Of a stretch of DNA of 17,117 nt, positions 1 to 7,406 are shown piece after piece. The notes beneath the pieces are model-generated. The model saw only the letters and a list, made by a program, of their open reading frames with translations. It did no database searches and was not told where the DNA came from. Each line of letters opens with the position of its first letter. The first letter of the stretch is position 1. The translations under genes and the position numbers were made by a program. The stretch comes from Bacteroidota bacterium (GTDB lineage: Bacteria; Bacteroidota; Ignavibacteria; Kapaibacteriales; UBA2268): NCBI GenBank assembly GCA_024280675.1, contig JAJRPT010000180.1:1-17117 (forward strand). The letters are read 5' to 3'.

Positions 1-1135
1 CAGAATTGTCGACAATTCTGAGATTGAGTTTGATTTAACAGACTTCAACTTCACAATGGGTGCTGGCTCAACTCCAGTTACAAATAAGGAAAACACAAGT
101 AGCACATTTGCAGGCGATAATAACAAGGTTATTATTGGTGCAACACAACTTGTTTACACTACAAATCCAAGCGGAACATATACCAAAGGCACATCCTTTG
201 CAGTAGTGGTAGCGGCCCATGATGCTGGTAGCAACCTTGATACCGATTTCACAGGATCTGTTACTTTGACGGCAGCAGAAGACCTCGCCGACAATGTCGA
301 GATTGCAGTGGCGGGGGTTGCTTCCTTCGACGTTATATACAACGAAGCTAGCTCAAGCTCTTCACTTACTACTGCTAATGACGCAGGATTGTCCAATACT
401 TACTCAAACAATTTCTATGTAGAAGTGACCGCACCGGCTACGCCTACAGATGTTTCTTTGGGACGCTTTTCTGATCAGATTGAAGTTAGGTGGAAGTCTG
501 ATGGAGATACACCAGTATTGATAATTTGCCAACAAGTAAATAATTCATCATTTGGTTTAACAGACGAGAGTGTACTAAATGGAACGCTAACCAGTTCTAA
601 TACAATATTTGGAAGTGGAACCGAAATGGAAGCAGATAAATTTGCTATCTTATCTGGAAAAGGTACCCCAGGAAGTGATGGGACAAACTATATGACTGTT
701 ACAGGTCTGAGCGGAGGAACTTGGTATTCATTTGCACTCTACGCATATGACGGTAATGAATCCGATCCTTCAACATTGGTTTACAATTCGGTGCAAGCAC
801 CTAAGCGTACAAAAACATTGAAATCTGCTCTTTATGGAGAAGATGACTTTACTGACATGGTTGAAACTGGCTTTAGAATATCAAGCATTAGTCCAAACCC
901 AGTAAAAGATGTTATTAGTTTTGAAATCTTAGATGTGCTTGAAGATATGCCAATTACAATTTCATTGTATAATGCGGTGGGTGAGGAAGTGTTTACACGA
1001 AACGAGGGCATTATCGGCTCAGACTACCGTGTGAATTTCTCGATTGCAGATTCGCAACTCGCTCAAGGAACTTATATTTTGCAAGTGAGCAATGGCTCCG
1101 AAGTTCTTGTTCAACCATTTGTAATCATGAAATGA
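1..1135 (+). CDS. T9SS-sorted secreted protein, 3' part (5' end outside window)
   Basis: The reading frame is open to the left edge (first full codon at base 2), so the ATG at 56 is probably internal and this is the C-terminal ~377 residues of a larger protein. In order there is a bacterial Ig-like stretch (about bases 140-425, with LVYTTNPSG, LDTDFTGSVTL), an FN3-like domain (about 435-790, with IEVRWKSDGDTP and TVTGLSGGTWYSFALYAYD), a linker, and a C-terminal type A sorting domain (about 878-1132). The last has the diagnostic ISPNP start, a SLYNAVGEEV strand and a GTYILQVSNG strand. Such tails direct proteins through the type IX system for surface attachment or release. I see no catalytic domain in the visible part, so the function is unknown; adhesin or cell-surface repeat protein is the likely class. 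A terminator follows directly. Confidence 0.85.
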   Translation, partial: RIVDNSEIEFDLTDFNFTMGAGSTPVTNKENTSSTFAGDNNKVIIGATQLVYTTNPSGTYTKGTSFAVVVAAHDAGSNLDTDFTGSVTLTAAEDLADNVEIAVAGVASFDVIYNEASSSSSLTTANDAGLSNTYSNNFYVEVTAPATPTDVSLGRFSDQIEVRWKSDGDTPVLIICQQVNNSSFGLTDESVLNGTLTSSNTIFGSGTEMEADKFAILSGKGTPGSDGTNYMTVTGLSGGTWYSFALYAYDGNESDPSTLVYNSVQAPKRTKTLKSALYGEDDFTDMVETGFRISSISPNPVKDVISFEILDVLEDMPITISLYNAVGEEVFTRNEGIIGSDYRVNFSIADSQLAQGTYILQVSNGSEVLVQPFVIMK

Positions 1136-1161
1136 GTGATTACTAAATAACAGACTATGAA

Positions 1162-1205
1162 AAAACAGCCTGCTTAAACATTTTTTAAGTAGGCTGTTTT
1201 ATTTT
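1162..1205 (+). terminator. Rho-independent terminator
   Basis: A 17-bp stem (1162-1178 pairs with 1184-1200, one G-T wobble) encloses a five-base CATTT loop, and the descending arm ends in a T run. It lies 26 bases after the stop codon of the T9SS cargo gene. Its A-rich ascending arm and T-rich descending arm could also allow it to work on the other strand, but no minus-strand gene ends here. Confidence 0.85.
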
Positions 1206-1289
1206 AAACAAAATTCTAATTTTTCTGCGGGAAAATGTTTATTTAGTATTTACAACAGAAACAAAACACAAATCAAGTGAAAATAGAAA

Positions 1290-3350
1290 ATGGCAAAGAG
1301 AAATAAGAAGAAAAAAAATGAGCCTAAGAATGTTGAAAACATTCCACTTGAGACTCAAGAATTGGAAGATGCACAAAGCAAAGGTCCATTTTCATTTATC
1401 TACGACAACAAGAAAATTTCTTTCATTGTGATGTCTTTTGTGATAGCTATTTCTGTATTTAGCATTTACAATAAGACATTGGATTACGAGATAGTTTATT
1501 GCGACGACAATATTTTCGTACATGATTACAAAGATTTCAACAAAGACATATCCAACATTTGGGGAAGTTTCGACCGTACGTTTGGCACTTCGTACTACCG
1601 TCCTGTTCTTGGGATGAGCTTTGTGATTGACGCTTGGGTGGGGCAGAAGTTCTTTGATGAAGAAGGAAAGCCTGGCAATTTAAATCCAGCAGCCTATCAA
1701 CTGGCAAACAATATTTACCATGCTCTGGGTTCATTACTGGTCTTTGCTTTTTTGGTTTACCTTCGCTATGATATTATTGGGAGCTTTCTTTTGAGTTTGA
1801 TCTTTGCATTGCATCCAGTTTTAACACCTGCTGCCGCATGGATTTCTGGGCGGAATGACTCAATGACTACGATATTCATTTTGCTAAGTTTTCTGACAGT
1901 GATAAAGTATTACCGTTGCGAGGATCTCAGGCAGAAATACGCTTGGTACATTATTCATTTGCTAATTTTTGCCACCAGTTTGTTCACAAAAGAAACATCG
2001 GTGATGTTTACGGTTTTGGTGGTGGTTTATAATTTATTTTTCCGAGAGGGAATTTCTTCTCCTTCGGGATCTGGTAGTAAAATTTATTGGAAGAAGTTTT
2101 TCTCCAATGAGAATTGGATGCTGGCGGGTGGTTGGACTGTGATATTTTTTATCTGGATGAATTTCAAAAACAAGGCATTTTTAAAGATTGGAAATAATCC
2201 AGACCAGATAGGGTTTACCTCTGTAATGGATAATTTCCCGCAGATATTTGCAATTATTGGTAAAATGTTTTTCCCTGTAAAAATGCTTGCTTTGCCAACT
2301 TTTGAATTTTTCTCAATTGCTAGTGGCGTGTTGGTGATTTTAACACTAATAATCCTTGCACTCAAAATCAAGGACGTACGCAAGCGTAAAATGAGTTTTG
2401 GTCTTGTGTGGCTGGTCTTATTTATTGTTCCGCCATTGTTTATCCGCATTGCCTATGTCGATGATTTCTTTGATTATGCAGAACATCGTGCATATTTATT
2501 ACTTGTGGGAATGTTTATTGTTCTTTTGGAATTATTCAAAGGATTGAAAGTCAATTATAATTCACGAGGAACGGTATCAGTATTTTTAATAATAGCTGTA
2601 ATCTTTGGAATAAAAGCAAATTATTATACCGACACATTCGATGGAGCCAAGAGTTTTTGGGGAAATAAAACTTATATGGAACCACAAACCAGTCGTGGAT
2701 ATTTAGATCTTGGCAAAGCATATCTAAGGCAAAAGCAATTCAGCGAAGCCGATAGTCTCTACCAGCTTGGGATAGCGCGTAACCCAAACAATGTAAACTT
2801 CTATATTGATTTAACATCGCTTGAGTTACAGAGACGAGATTATAAAAAAGCTGAGTCCTATGGCAAGAAGGCCGTGAGCATGAAACCAAATGACAAGATG
2901 ACGCATTATCTTTACTCACTATCACTATTTAACCAAGGAAGATATTCCGAGGCGATTGAACCATTGAGCCAAGCAATAGGCAGGGGAGGGGCTAAGAATT
3001 GGGATATGCTTCACAGGATGGCGATATGCCTTCATAATACCAAACGGGTAGAAGAGGCACTCAAATATTATCAGGCAGCATTTAACCTCAATCCAAATAA
3101 TTTTCAGCTTCTTACAAACTATGGAGCAATACTTGCACAAAGTGGTCAAGTTGAGCGTGGGGAAGAGCTTATGAGGTCTTCAATTACTAAAATGCCTAGT
3201 GCTGAGAATTCCTATGCAAATCTTTTCTCATACTATTTCCGAAGTAACCAAGCAAGCAAGGTAAACGAGCTCTCTAATTTGGCAATGAAAAACAATGTAA
3301 AGTTAAGAAAAGCAATAGACGACCATCTAAAAAAAATAGGAATAAGATAA
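1290..3350 (+). CDS. TMTC-like membrane protein: GT-C-type N-terminus with C-terminal TPRs
   Basis: This 686-residue protein has a Lys-rich cytoplasmic N-terminus (1-40), a membrane domain with many hydrophobic segments (about 43-440), and TPR repeats (about 467-640). The membrane part matches the layout of TMTC/DUF1736 proteins, which in animals are O-mannosyltransferases. It has an acidic first loop with CDDN (71-74) and YYRPVLGMS (102-110), then HP (175-176) with AWISGRND (183-190), FTKE (232-235), and AEHRAYL (397-403). The TPRs include YLDLGKAYLRQKQFSEADSLYQLGI and ALKYYQAAFNLNPNN. Bacterial relatives are usually annotated only as TPR or family-39-like glycosyltransferase, and neither donor nor acceptor is known. 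It starts a likely operon, with the next gene one base downstream. A role in glycosylating exported proteins is inference. Confidence 0.7.
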   Translation: MAKRNKKKKNEPKNVENIPLETQELEDAQSKGPFSFIYDNKKISFIVMSFVIAISVFSIYNKTLDYEIVYCDDNIFVHDYKDFNKDISNIWGSFDRTFGTSYYRPVLGMSFVIDAWVGQKFFDEEGKPGNLNPAAYQLANNIYHALGSLLVFAFLVYLRYDIIGSFLLSLIFALHPVLTPAAAWISGRNDSMTTIFILLSFLTVIKYYRCEDLRQKYAWYIIHLLIFATSLFTKETSVMFTVLVVVYNLFFREGISSPSGSGSKIYWKKFFSNENWMLAGGWTVIFFIWMNFKNKAFLKIGNNPDQIGFTSVMDNFPQIFAIIGKMFFPVKMLALPTFEFFSIASGVLVILTLIILALKIKDVRKRKMSFGLVWLVLFIVPPLFIRIAYVDDFFDYAEHRAYLLLVGMFIVLLELFKGLKVNYNSRGTVSVFLIIAVIFGIKANYYTDTFDGAKSFWGNKTYMEPQTSRGYLDLGKAYLRQKQFSEADSLYQLGIARNPNNVNFYIDLTSLELQRRDYKKAESYGKKAVSMKPNDKMTHYLYSLSLFNQGRYSEAIEPLSQAIGRGGAKNWDMLHRMAICLHNTKRVEEALKYYQAAFNLNPNNFQLLTNYGAILAQSGQVERGEELMRSSITKMPSAENSYANLFSYYFRSNQASKVNELSNLAMKNNVKLRKAIDDHLKKIGIR

Positions 3351-3351
3351 A

Positions 3352-4215
3352 ATGTCAATGGGAAAGAATATCGCACTTTGGATAGGTGCACTTGTACTGA
3401 TGCTGATAGTCTACACCTATCAAAAGTGGACCGGACCAACTTATCCACTCAAATCTTCTTATTTGTCAAGTGGAGAGGAGATAAAGTTCAAACTCCCACG
3501 CTCACACCCCGGAGAGGGTGACCAAGAGGTGAGTGTCCCAAAAGGCAAAGATATTGTGGGCGGGCGACTGCAGTTTCGCCGGTACAAGTCCTATGACGAT
3601 TTTTCTTCTAGCCAGATGGAGCTAAAAGATGGTGAGCTCCTAGCCTATTTGCCACATCTTCGGGCGGCTGGGAAGCACATGTATAAAATCTTCCTAACAA
3701 ACAGTGATGGCGAAGAATTTCCACTGACTGAAGATTTCGTCATAATTCGTTTCCGTGACGCAGTGCCAGCAATAGTTTTGTACCCACATATTTTCTTCAT
3801 GTTTTTCAGTATGTGGTTTACTTTTCGTGCTGGGATGGAAGTATTTTTTGGGATTGGCAAAGAATATAAGTTTGCCCTCATTGCTGCGGCTTGCTTTTTC
3901 ATAGGTGGTTTTATTTTCGGGCCAATAATGCAGAAGTATGCTTTTGGGGAGTATTGGACGGGCTGGCCATTTGGCGGAGATTTGACAGATAACAAGTCAC
4001 TTACAGCAGCAATAGCATGGGCCATTACCTTAATTGCTGGACTAAAAGACACTGCTTATAGGAAATATCTTGTACTTTTTGCAGTCGTGGTTCAGATTGG
4101 AATATTTTTAATTCCTCATTCTATGCTTGGATCCGAATACGATTTCCGACCTGGGCAAGAGCAGACTGGCTCATTTAATAAATCCAATGACAAGCTCAAT
4201 CAAATTAATCAATAA
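3352..4215 (+). CDS. Multipass membrane protein of unknown function
   Basis: I do not recognise the family. The 287-residue protein has an N-terminal membrane segment (about 6-22), then a soluble, probably periplasmic domain of about 110 residues (25-135). That domain is beta-rich in appearance (GEEIKFKLPR, GRLQFRRYKS, GKHMYKIFLTNSDGEEFPL). Four more hydrophobic segments follow (about 137-158, 173-195, 215-231, 238-255), and then a polar tail. A conserved-looking loop, QKYAFGEYWTGWPFGGDLTDNK (split: positions 194-215), sits between membrane segments 3 and 4 and is rich in Trp, Gly and Asp. The gene starts one base after the TMTC-like gene and ends 18 bases before the zupT-like gene, so the three are probably cotranscribed. 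The start could also be Met3. Confidence 0.75.
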   Translation: MSMGKNIALWIGALVLMLIVYTYQKWTGPTYPLKSSYLSSGEEIKFKLPRSHPGEGDQEVSVPKGKDIVGGRLQFRRYKSYDDFSSSQMELKDGELLAYLPHLRAAGKHMYKIFLTNSDGEEFPLTEDFVIIRFRDAVPAIVLYPHIFFMFFSMWFTFRAGMEVFFGIGKEYKFALIAAACFFIGGFIFGPIMQKYAFGEYWTGWPFGGDLTDNKSLTAAIAWAITLIAGLKDTAYRKYLVLFAVVVQIGIFLIPHSMLGSEYDFRPGQEQTGSFNKSNDKLNQINQ

Positions 4216-4233
4216 AGAAGAAAACAGATTACG

Positions 4234-5040
4234 GTGGACGATAATTTTTATTTTGCTTTTAGTCTTGCAGTATTTGCTGGTCTATCAACTGGGCTTGGCT
4301 CTCTAGTAGCCTTTTTTGCTAAAACTACAAACAGAACATTTCTGGCAACATCTCTAGGATTTTCGGCAGGGGTGATGATTTATGTTTCATTTGTCGCGCT
4401 TTTCCCTAAGTCGTTGGAAGTTTTAACAGTATTTTTTGGAACTGAGCATGCGGGTTTGTACACGACCATTTCTTTTTTTGCTGGTGCTTTGATAATAATG
4501 TTGATAAATTCACTGATTCCACAATCTGAGAATCTTCATCAGGCTCATTTTATTGAGGAGAGGGCGGAATTTGATAAAGAAAATAAAAAACTATTAAGAG
4601 TAGGAATTCTCACAGCACTTGCCCTAGCAGTTCATAATTTTGGCGAGGGCATTGCCACATTTTCTGCTGGGATGATTGATCCATCTCTTGGAGTTCCAAT
4701 CGCAACGGCTATTGCCATTCACAATATTGCCGAAGGTGTTGCCGTATCAATCCCAATATATTTTGCCACAAGGTCTAAAAAGAAGGCATTCTGGATTTCC
4801 TTGGCATCAGGAGCTACTGAGCCACTGGGTGCTCTTGCGACCTACTTCATATTCCCAAGTATTTTCTCAGGAGCAATGTTTGGATTTGTGATAGCTGCAG
4901 TTGCTGGAATTATGGTTTTTATTTCGATTGAGGAGTTGTTGCCCGCTGCAAGAGAATACGACGTGGGCAAAAAATCAATCTATGGCCTTATGGTGGGGAT
5001 GTTTGTCATGGCAATAACTCTAATCATGTTAAACCATTAA
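4234..5040 (+). CDS. zupT: ZIP-family divalent metal transporter (ZupT-like)
   Basis: This inner-membrane transporter is predicted to import zinc and possibly other divalent metals. At 268 residues it matches ZupT length and has about eight hydrophobic segments. The two ZIP signature helices are clear: HNFGEG at 134-139 and HNIAEG at 163-168, which supply the metal-binding His, Asn and Glu of the binuclear site. EP at 196-197 and EELLPAA at 233-239 are further conserved points. The start is GTG. The stop of the preceding gene lies in the same frame seven codons upstream, no ATG lies between, and the next Met is residue 47, inside a membrane segment. It is the third gene of the unit beginning at 1290. 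The link between metal import and the TMTC-like protein is unknown. Confidence 0.9.
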   Translation: MDDNFYFAFSLAVFAGLSTGLGSLVAFFAKTTNRTFLATSLGFSAGVMIYVSFVALFPKSLEVLTVFFGTEHAGLYTTISFFAGALIIMLINSLIPQSENLHQAHFIEERAEFDKENKKLLRVGILTALALAVHNFGEGIATFSAGMIDPSLGVPIATAIAIHNIAEGVAVSIPIYFATRSKKKAFWISLASGATEPLGALATYFIFPSIFSGAMFGFVIAAVAGIMVFISIEELLPAAREYDVGKKSIYGLMVGMFVMAITLIMLNH

Positions 5041-5060
5041 AACTGGTGGCAAGTTTTTTT
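5039..5060 (+). terminator. Weak Rho-independent terminator candidate
   Basis: A six-base stem (5039-5044 pairs with 5052-5057, A-rich against T-rich) has a GC-containing seven-base loop and runs into a T tract to 5060. It overlaps the stop codon of the ZIP transporter gene. The stem is short and mostly A-T, so termination may be partial. Confidence 0.4.
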
Positions 5061-5085
5061 ATTTCTTTTAATGTACAAAAAATAC

Positions 5086-5093
5086 TATTTTTG
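5086..5093 (+). promoter_or_regulatory. Bacteroidota-type -7 element (TATTTTTG)
   Basis: An exact TAnnTTTG match lies 50 bases upstream of the GTG start of the S1-like gene. I found no good -33 TTTG partner at the usual spacing, so this is only half of a consensus promoter. Confidence 0.35.
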
Positions 5094-5143
5094 TATCTTG
5101 ATTTTTTTAAAATTCGTAATAAGTATCCAAGACAGAGGGAAAA

Positions 5144-6649
5144 GTGGAAGACAATAGCCAAGAACAAGAAGCGCAGACAGGTGGCGAGCAAAAAGCTAGC
5201 GAACCGACTGAAACTCCAAAAGTAGTAGAGGCATCAGAAACGGTAGAAACTGTAGAAGCTACTGCAGAAGCTACAACAAGCATTCAAGAGCCAGAGCCTG
5301 TGCCAGTGACCGAAGAAGCACCTCCACTTGCCCAAGAAACGCAACCCCTTGAATCCGAAGAGGTCAAAGAAAGCAAAGATAATCCTGAAATATCCCAAGA
5401 AGAAAGCTCTGAACTCAGGTCAGTAGTCGAATCCACTGAGCCAACAGAAGAGAAGCTTGTCCAAAAGACAATGACCTCCGAAGAAAAAGAATCAATCATA
5501 GCTGAGTTGAAATCCTCACAAGAGGAGGGCAAGTCAATCGATGTTCTCGTCACGGCAAAGGCTCGAGGAGGTCTCAGGGTTGATTTCAAGAAGGTGTCAT
5601 TATTCCTGCCAATATCACACTTCTCACTCACAAAATTAAAAGATGATTCGGAACTAGACCAAACTATTGGTACTACTTTGAGCGTCAATGTCCATGATAT
5701 TAAAATTGAGCCAACACATAGTTCCGTTATCGTGACAAGGAAAAAAATATTAGCAAACCAGATATGGTCAAAGTTTGAACTTGGCCAAAAGGTAGAAGGA
5801 ACTGTCACTTCTATTCCCAGCTTCGGCGTTTTTCTGGATATAGGAGGAATTGAAGGGCTTGTCCATGTTTCTAGGCTTTCAAAATCTAGGGTTGAAAATA
5901 CATCAGACTTCTGTAAGAAAGGTGACAAACTCGAAGTGAAAATTATTTCACTAGACAAAGAAAATAATAAAATTGGACTCAGCCGTAAAGAGCTTGAACC
6001 ATCTCCTTGGATTGGAGCGAGCGATCTTTACCCAGCAGGTTCAGTTCAAAAAGCTAAAATAAAAAGATTCTTAGACTTTGGTACTTTTGTTGAGCTGAAG
6101 GCTGGAGTCGAAGGGCTTTTGCACAATAGTGAAATTTCTTGGACAAAAAGAATTTCCCATCCTTCCCAAAAATTAAAGATTGCTCAGATGATTGATGTGA
6201 AAATTATTTCTATTGACGAGTCAAAGGGAACAGCATCTCTTAGCATAAAAAGAGTAGGTGAAAATCCTTGGAAAGATATGGCGGCTCGTTTCACACTCAA
6301 TTCTGTGTACTTTGCCGAAGTTATGGAAATCAGCTCAAAGGGTCTCATCTTTGCTCTAAATGAAGATGTTGATGCTTTTATGCCACGCAGCAAACTCCGT
6401 TCGATAAGCAAAGATGGCAAGATGCCTTACGCCGTTGGTGACAAGGTTGAGATAATGGTGAGCGAAGTTGATGCCGAAAGAGAATCTATGATTGTCTCTC
6501 CTAAGGTTGATAAGGCGGTTGCCGAAAAATTTGCAGAAGAGAAAAAGCAAGTAGTGAAATTCAAAAAAAGCAAAGATGATGACAGTTTTTCGTTAGGAGA
6601 TTTACTCAATAAGAGTTCATTGGAATCTCTTGCACAGATTAAAAACTAA
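5144..6649 (+). CDS. rpsA: Ribosomal protein S1-like protein with four S1 domains
   Basis: This is an RNA-binding protein that, by family, helps the 30S subunit bind mRNA. The 501 residues begin with a long acidic low-complexity stretch (1-108, rich in Glu, Thr, Pro, Val). Four OB-fold S1 domains follow, at about 125-200, 213-283, 296-372 and 385-455. Domains 2 and 3 are textbook examples, with GQKVEGTVTSIPSFGVFLDI, GIEGLVHVSRLS, FGTFVEL and GVEGLLHNSEIS. The tail has SFSLGDLL. The start is GTG, with the purine-rich AGAGGGA four bases upstream. Classical S1 has six domains, so this is either a short lineage-specific S1 or a paralogue. The gene is flanked by its own candidate promoter and a terminator, so it is probably monocistronic. 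The function is well supported; the symbol is less certain. Confidence 0.8.
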   Translation: MEDNSQEQEAQTGGEQKASEPTETPKVVEASETVETVEATAEATTSIQEPEPVPVTEEAPPLAQETQPLESEEVKESKDNPEISQEESSELRSVVESTEPTEEKLVQKTMTSEEKESIIAELKSSQEEGKSIDVLVTAKARGGLRVDFKKVSLFLPISHFSLTKLKDDSELDQTIGTTLSVNVHDIKIEPTHSSVIVTRKKILANQIWSKFELGQKVEGTVTSIPSFGVFLDIGGIEGLVHVSRLSKSRVENTSDFCKKGDKLEVKIISLDKENNKIGLSRKELEPSPWIGASDLYPAGSVQKAKIKRFLDFGTFVELKAGVEGLLHNSEISWTKRISHPSQKLKIAQMIDVKIISIDESKGTASLSIKRVGENPWKDMAARFTLNSVYFAEVMEISSKGLIFALNEDVDAFMPRSKLRSISKDGKMPYAVGDKVEIMVSEVDAERESMIVSPKVDKAVAEKFAEEKKQVVKFKKSKDDDSFSLGDLLNKSSLESLAQIKN

Positions 6650-6682
6650 TTAAGATTTTTTTTGTAATCAAACAAAATTATT

Positions 6683-6719
6683 GAGGAACTGTTAAATATT
6701 TTTTGACAGTTCTTTTTTT
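6683..6719 (+). terminator. Rho-independent terminator after S1-like gene
   Basis: A 13-bp stem with three G-T wobbles (6683-6695 pairs with 6703-6715) has a seven-base AT loop, and the T tract continues to 6719. It lies 33 bases after the stop codon of the S1-like gene. Confidence 0.75.
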
Positions 6720-6755
6720 CTAACTAATTAAACTTATTATCGTTTAAATTGTCGT

Positions 6756-7406
6756 ATGGCAAAGTTTCAAATCTTAATATTATGTATGACCTTTTCTTAT
6801 GCACTGCCCTCACAAGAGTATAAGGAGTTGCCCTCTGGCAAGTCTAGGTACACTGCCCAGCAAGACAGTGCCTACCAGAAAGCACTTTCTGATAGGTTGC
6901 CAAATCAACTTTTGATTTATGAGGCTTTGTCGCTTTTGGATTATACCAAATACTTGCAGAGACTCTCAAGAGATAATCCATGGCGAATTGCCAAATCTAC
7001 GCTGGCCGATATTCCAGCCGAATATTTTATTCCCTCTGGAACTGAAATAGTCCAACATCAACTAGCAATGATTGCATCCCAGCAAGTACCCTTTGTACCG
7101 TCTTTCCAAAAGGGCGGTCTGAAAATTCCACTCAACGCCATTGGGCAGATTTTTGGCTTTGCAGAAGACCTGTCCCCTACAATAAAGTATTCACTAGACC
7201 ATCACAGCGATGTAGAAATCGTAATTTATTCGGTTGGTGCGGTCGTAATTGCTACAATTTTCAATGGGCCGCAAGCTCCTGGTTATTACAAACGGACTTG
7301 GAATTTCCGTGATGACAAAGGCAAGCGTATGCCGTCTGGGGATTATATTGCAGAAGTGAGAATCGGAACAGAGAAATTTCTTAGGAAACGAATCCTCATT
7401 CCTTAG
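6756..7406 (+). CDS. Exported protein with FlgD-Ig / T9SS-tail-like C-terminus
   Basis: The family of the main body is not recognised. The 216-residue protein has an N-terminal signal-like hydrophobic segment (about 4-18, possible cleavage before QEYKEL). A middle region of about 120 residues contains EALSLLDYTKYLQRLSRDNPW and an AEYFIPSG stretch. The C-terminal domain (about 150-216) has the pattern of FlgD-like Ig or type IX tail domains: DVEIVIYSVGAVV, then GYYKRTWNFRDDKGKRMPSGDY, then a final strand ending in KRILIP. In this phylum such a domain commonly ends secreted proteins, though the ISPNP motif of type A tails is absent. The gene stands alone between a terminator and the convergent minus-strand block, and its last 11 bases overlap the mqnA-like gene. 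A secreted or envelope protein is inferred. Confidence 0.65.
   Translation: MAKFQILILCMTFSYALPSQEYKELPSGKSRYTAQQDSAYQKALSDRLPNQLLIYEALSLLDYTKYLQRLSRDNPWRIAKSTLADIPAEYFIPSGTEIVQHQLAMIASQQVPFVPSFQKGGLKIPLNAIGQIFGFAEDLSPTIKYSLDHHSDVEIVIYSVGAVVIATIFNGPQAPGYYKRTWNFRDDKGKRMPSGDYIAEVRIGTEKFLRKRILIP

Noticed and set aside
56..58. ATG as the true start of the T9SS cargo gene
   Set aside because: The frame is open back to the edge with protein-like sequence (RIVDNSEIEFDLTDFNF), and no signal peptide follows the ATG.
3645..4052. Minus-strand open frame of 135 codons
   Set aside because: It is antisense to the membrane protein at 3352-4215, which fits the operon. No family features are seen.
5284..5958. 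Minus-strand open frame of 224 codons
   Set aside because: It is antisense to the S1-like gene, is Ser-rich as expected from the complement of acidic codons, and shows no domain.
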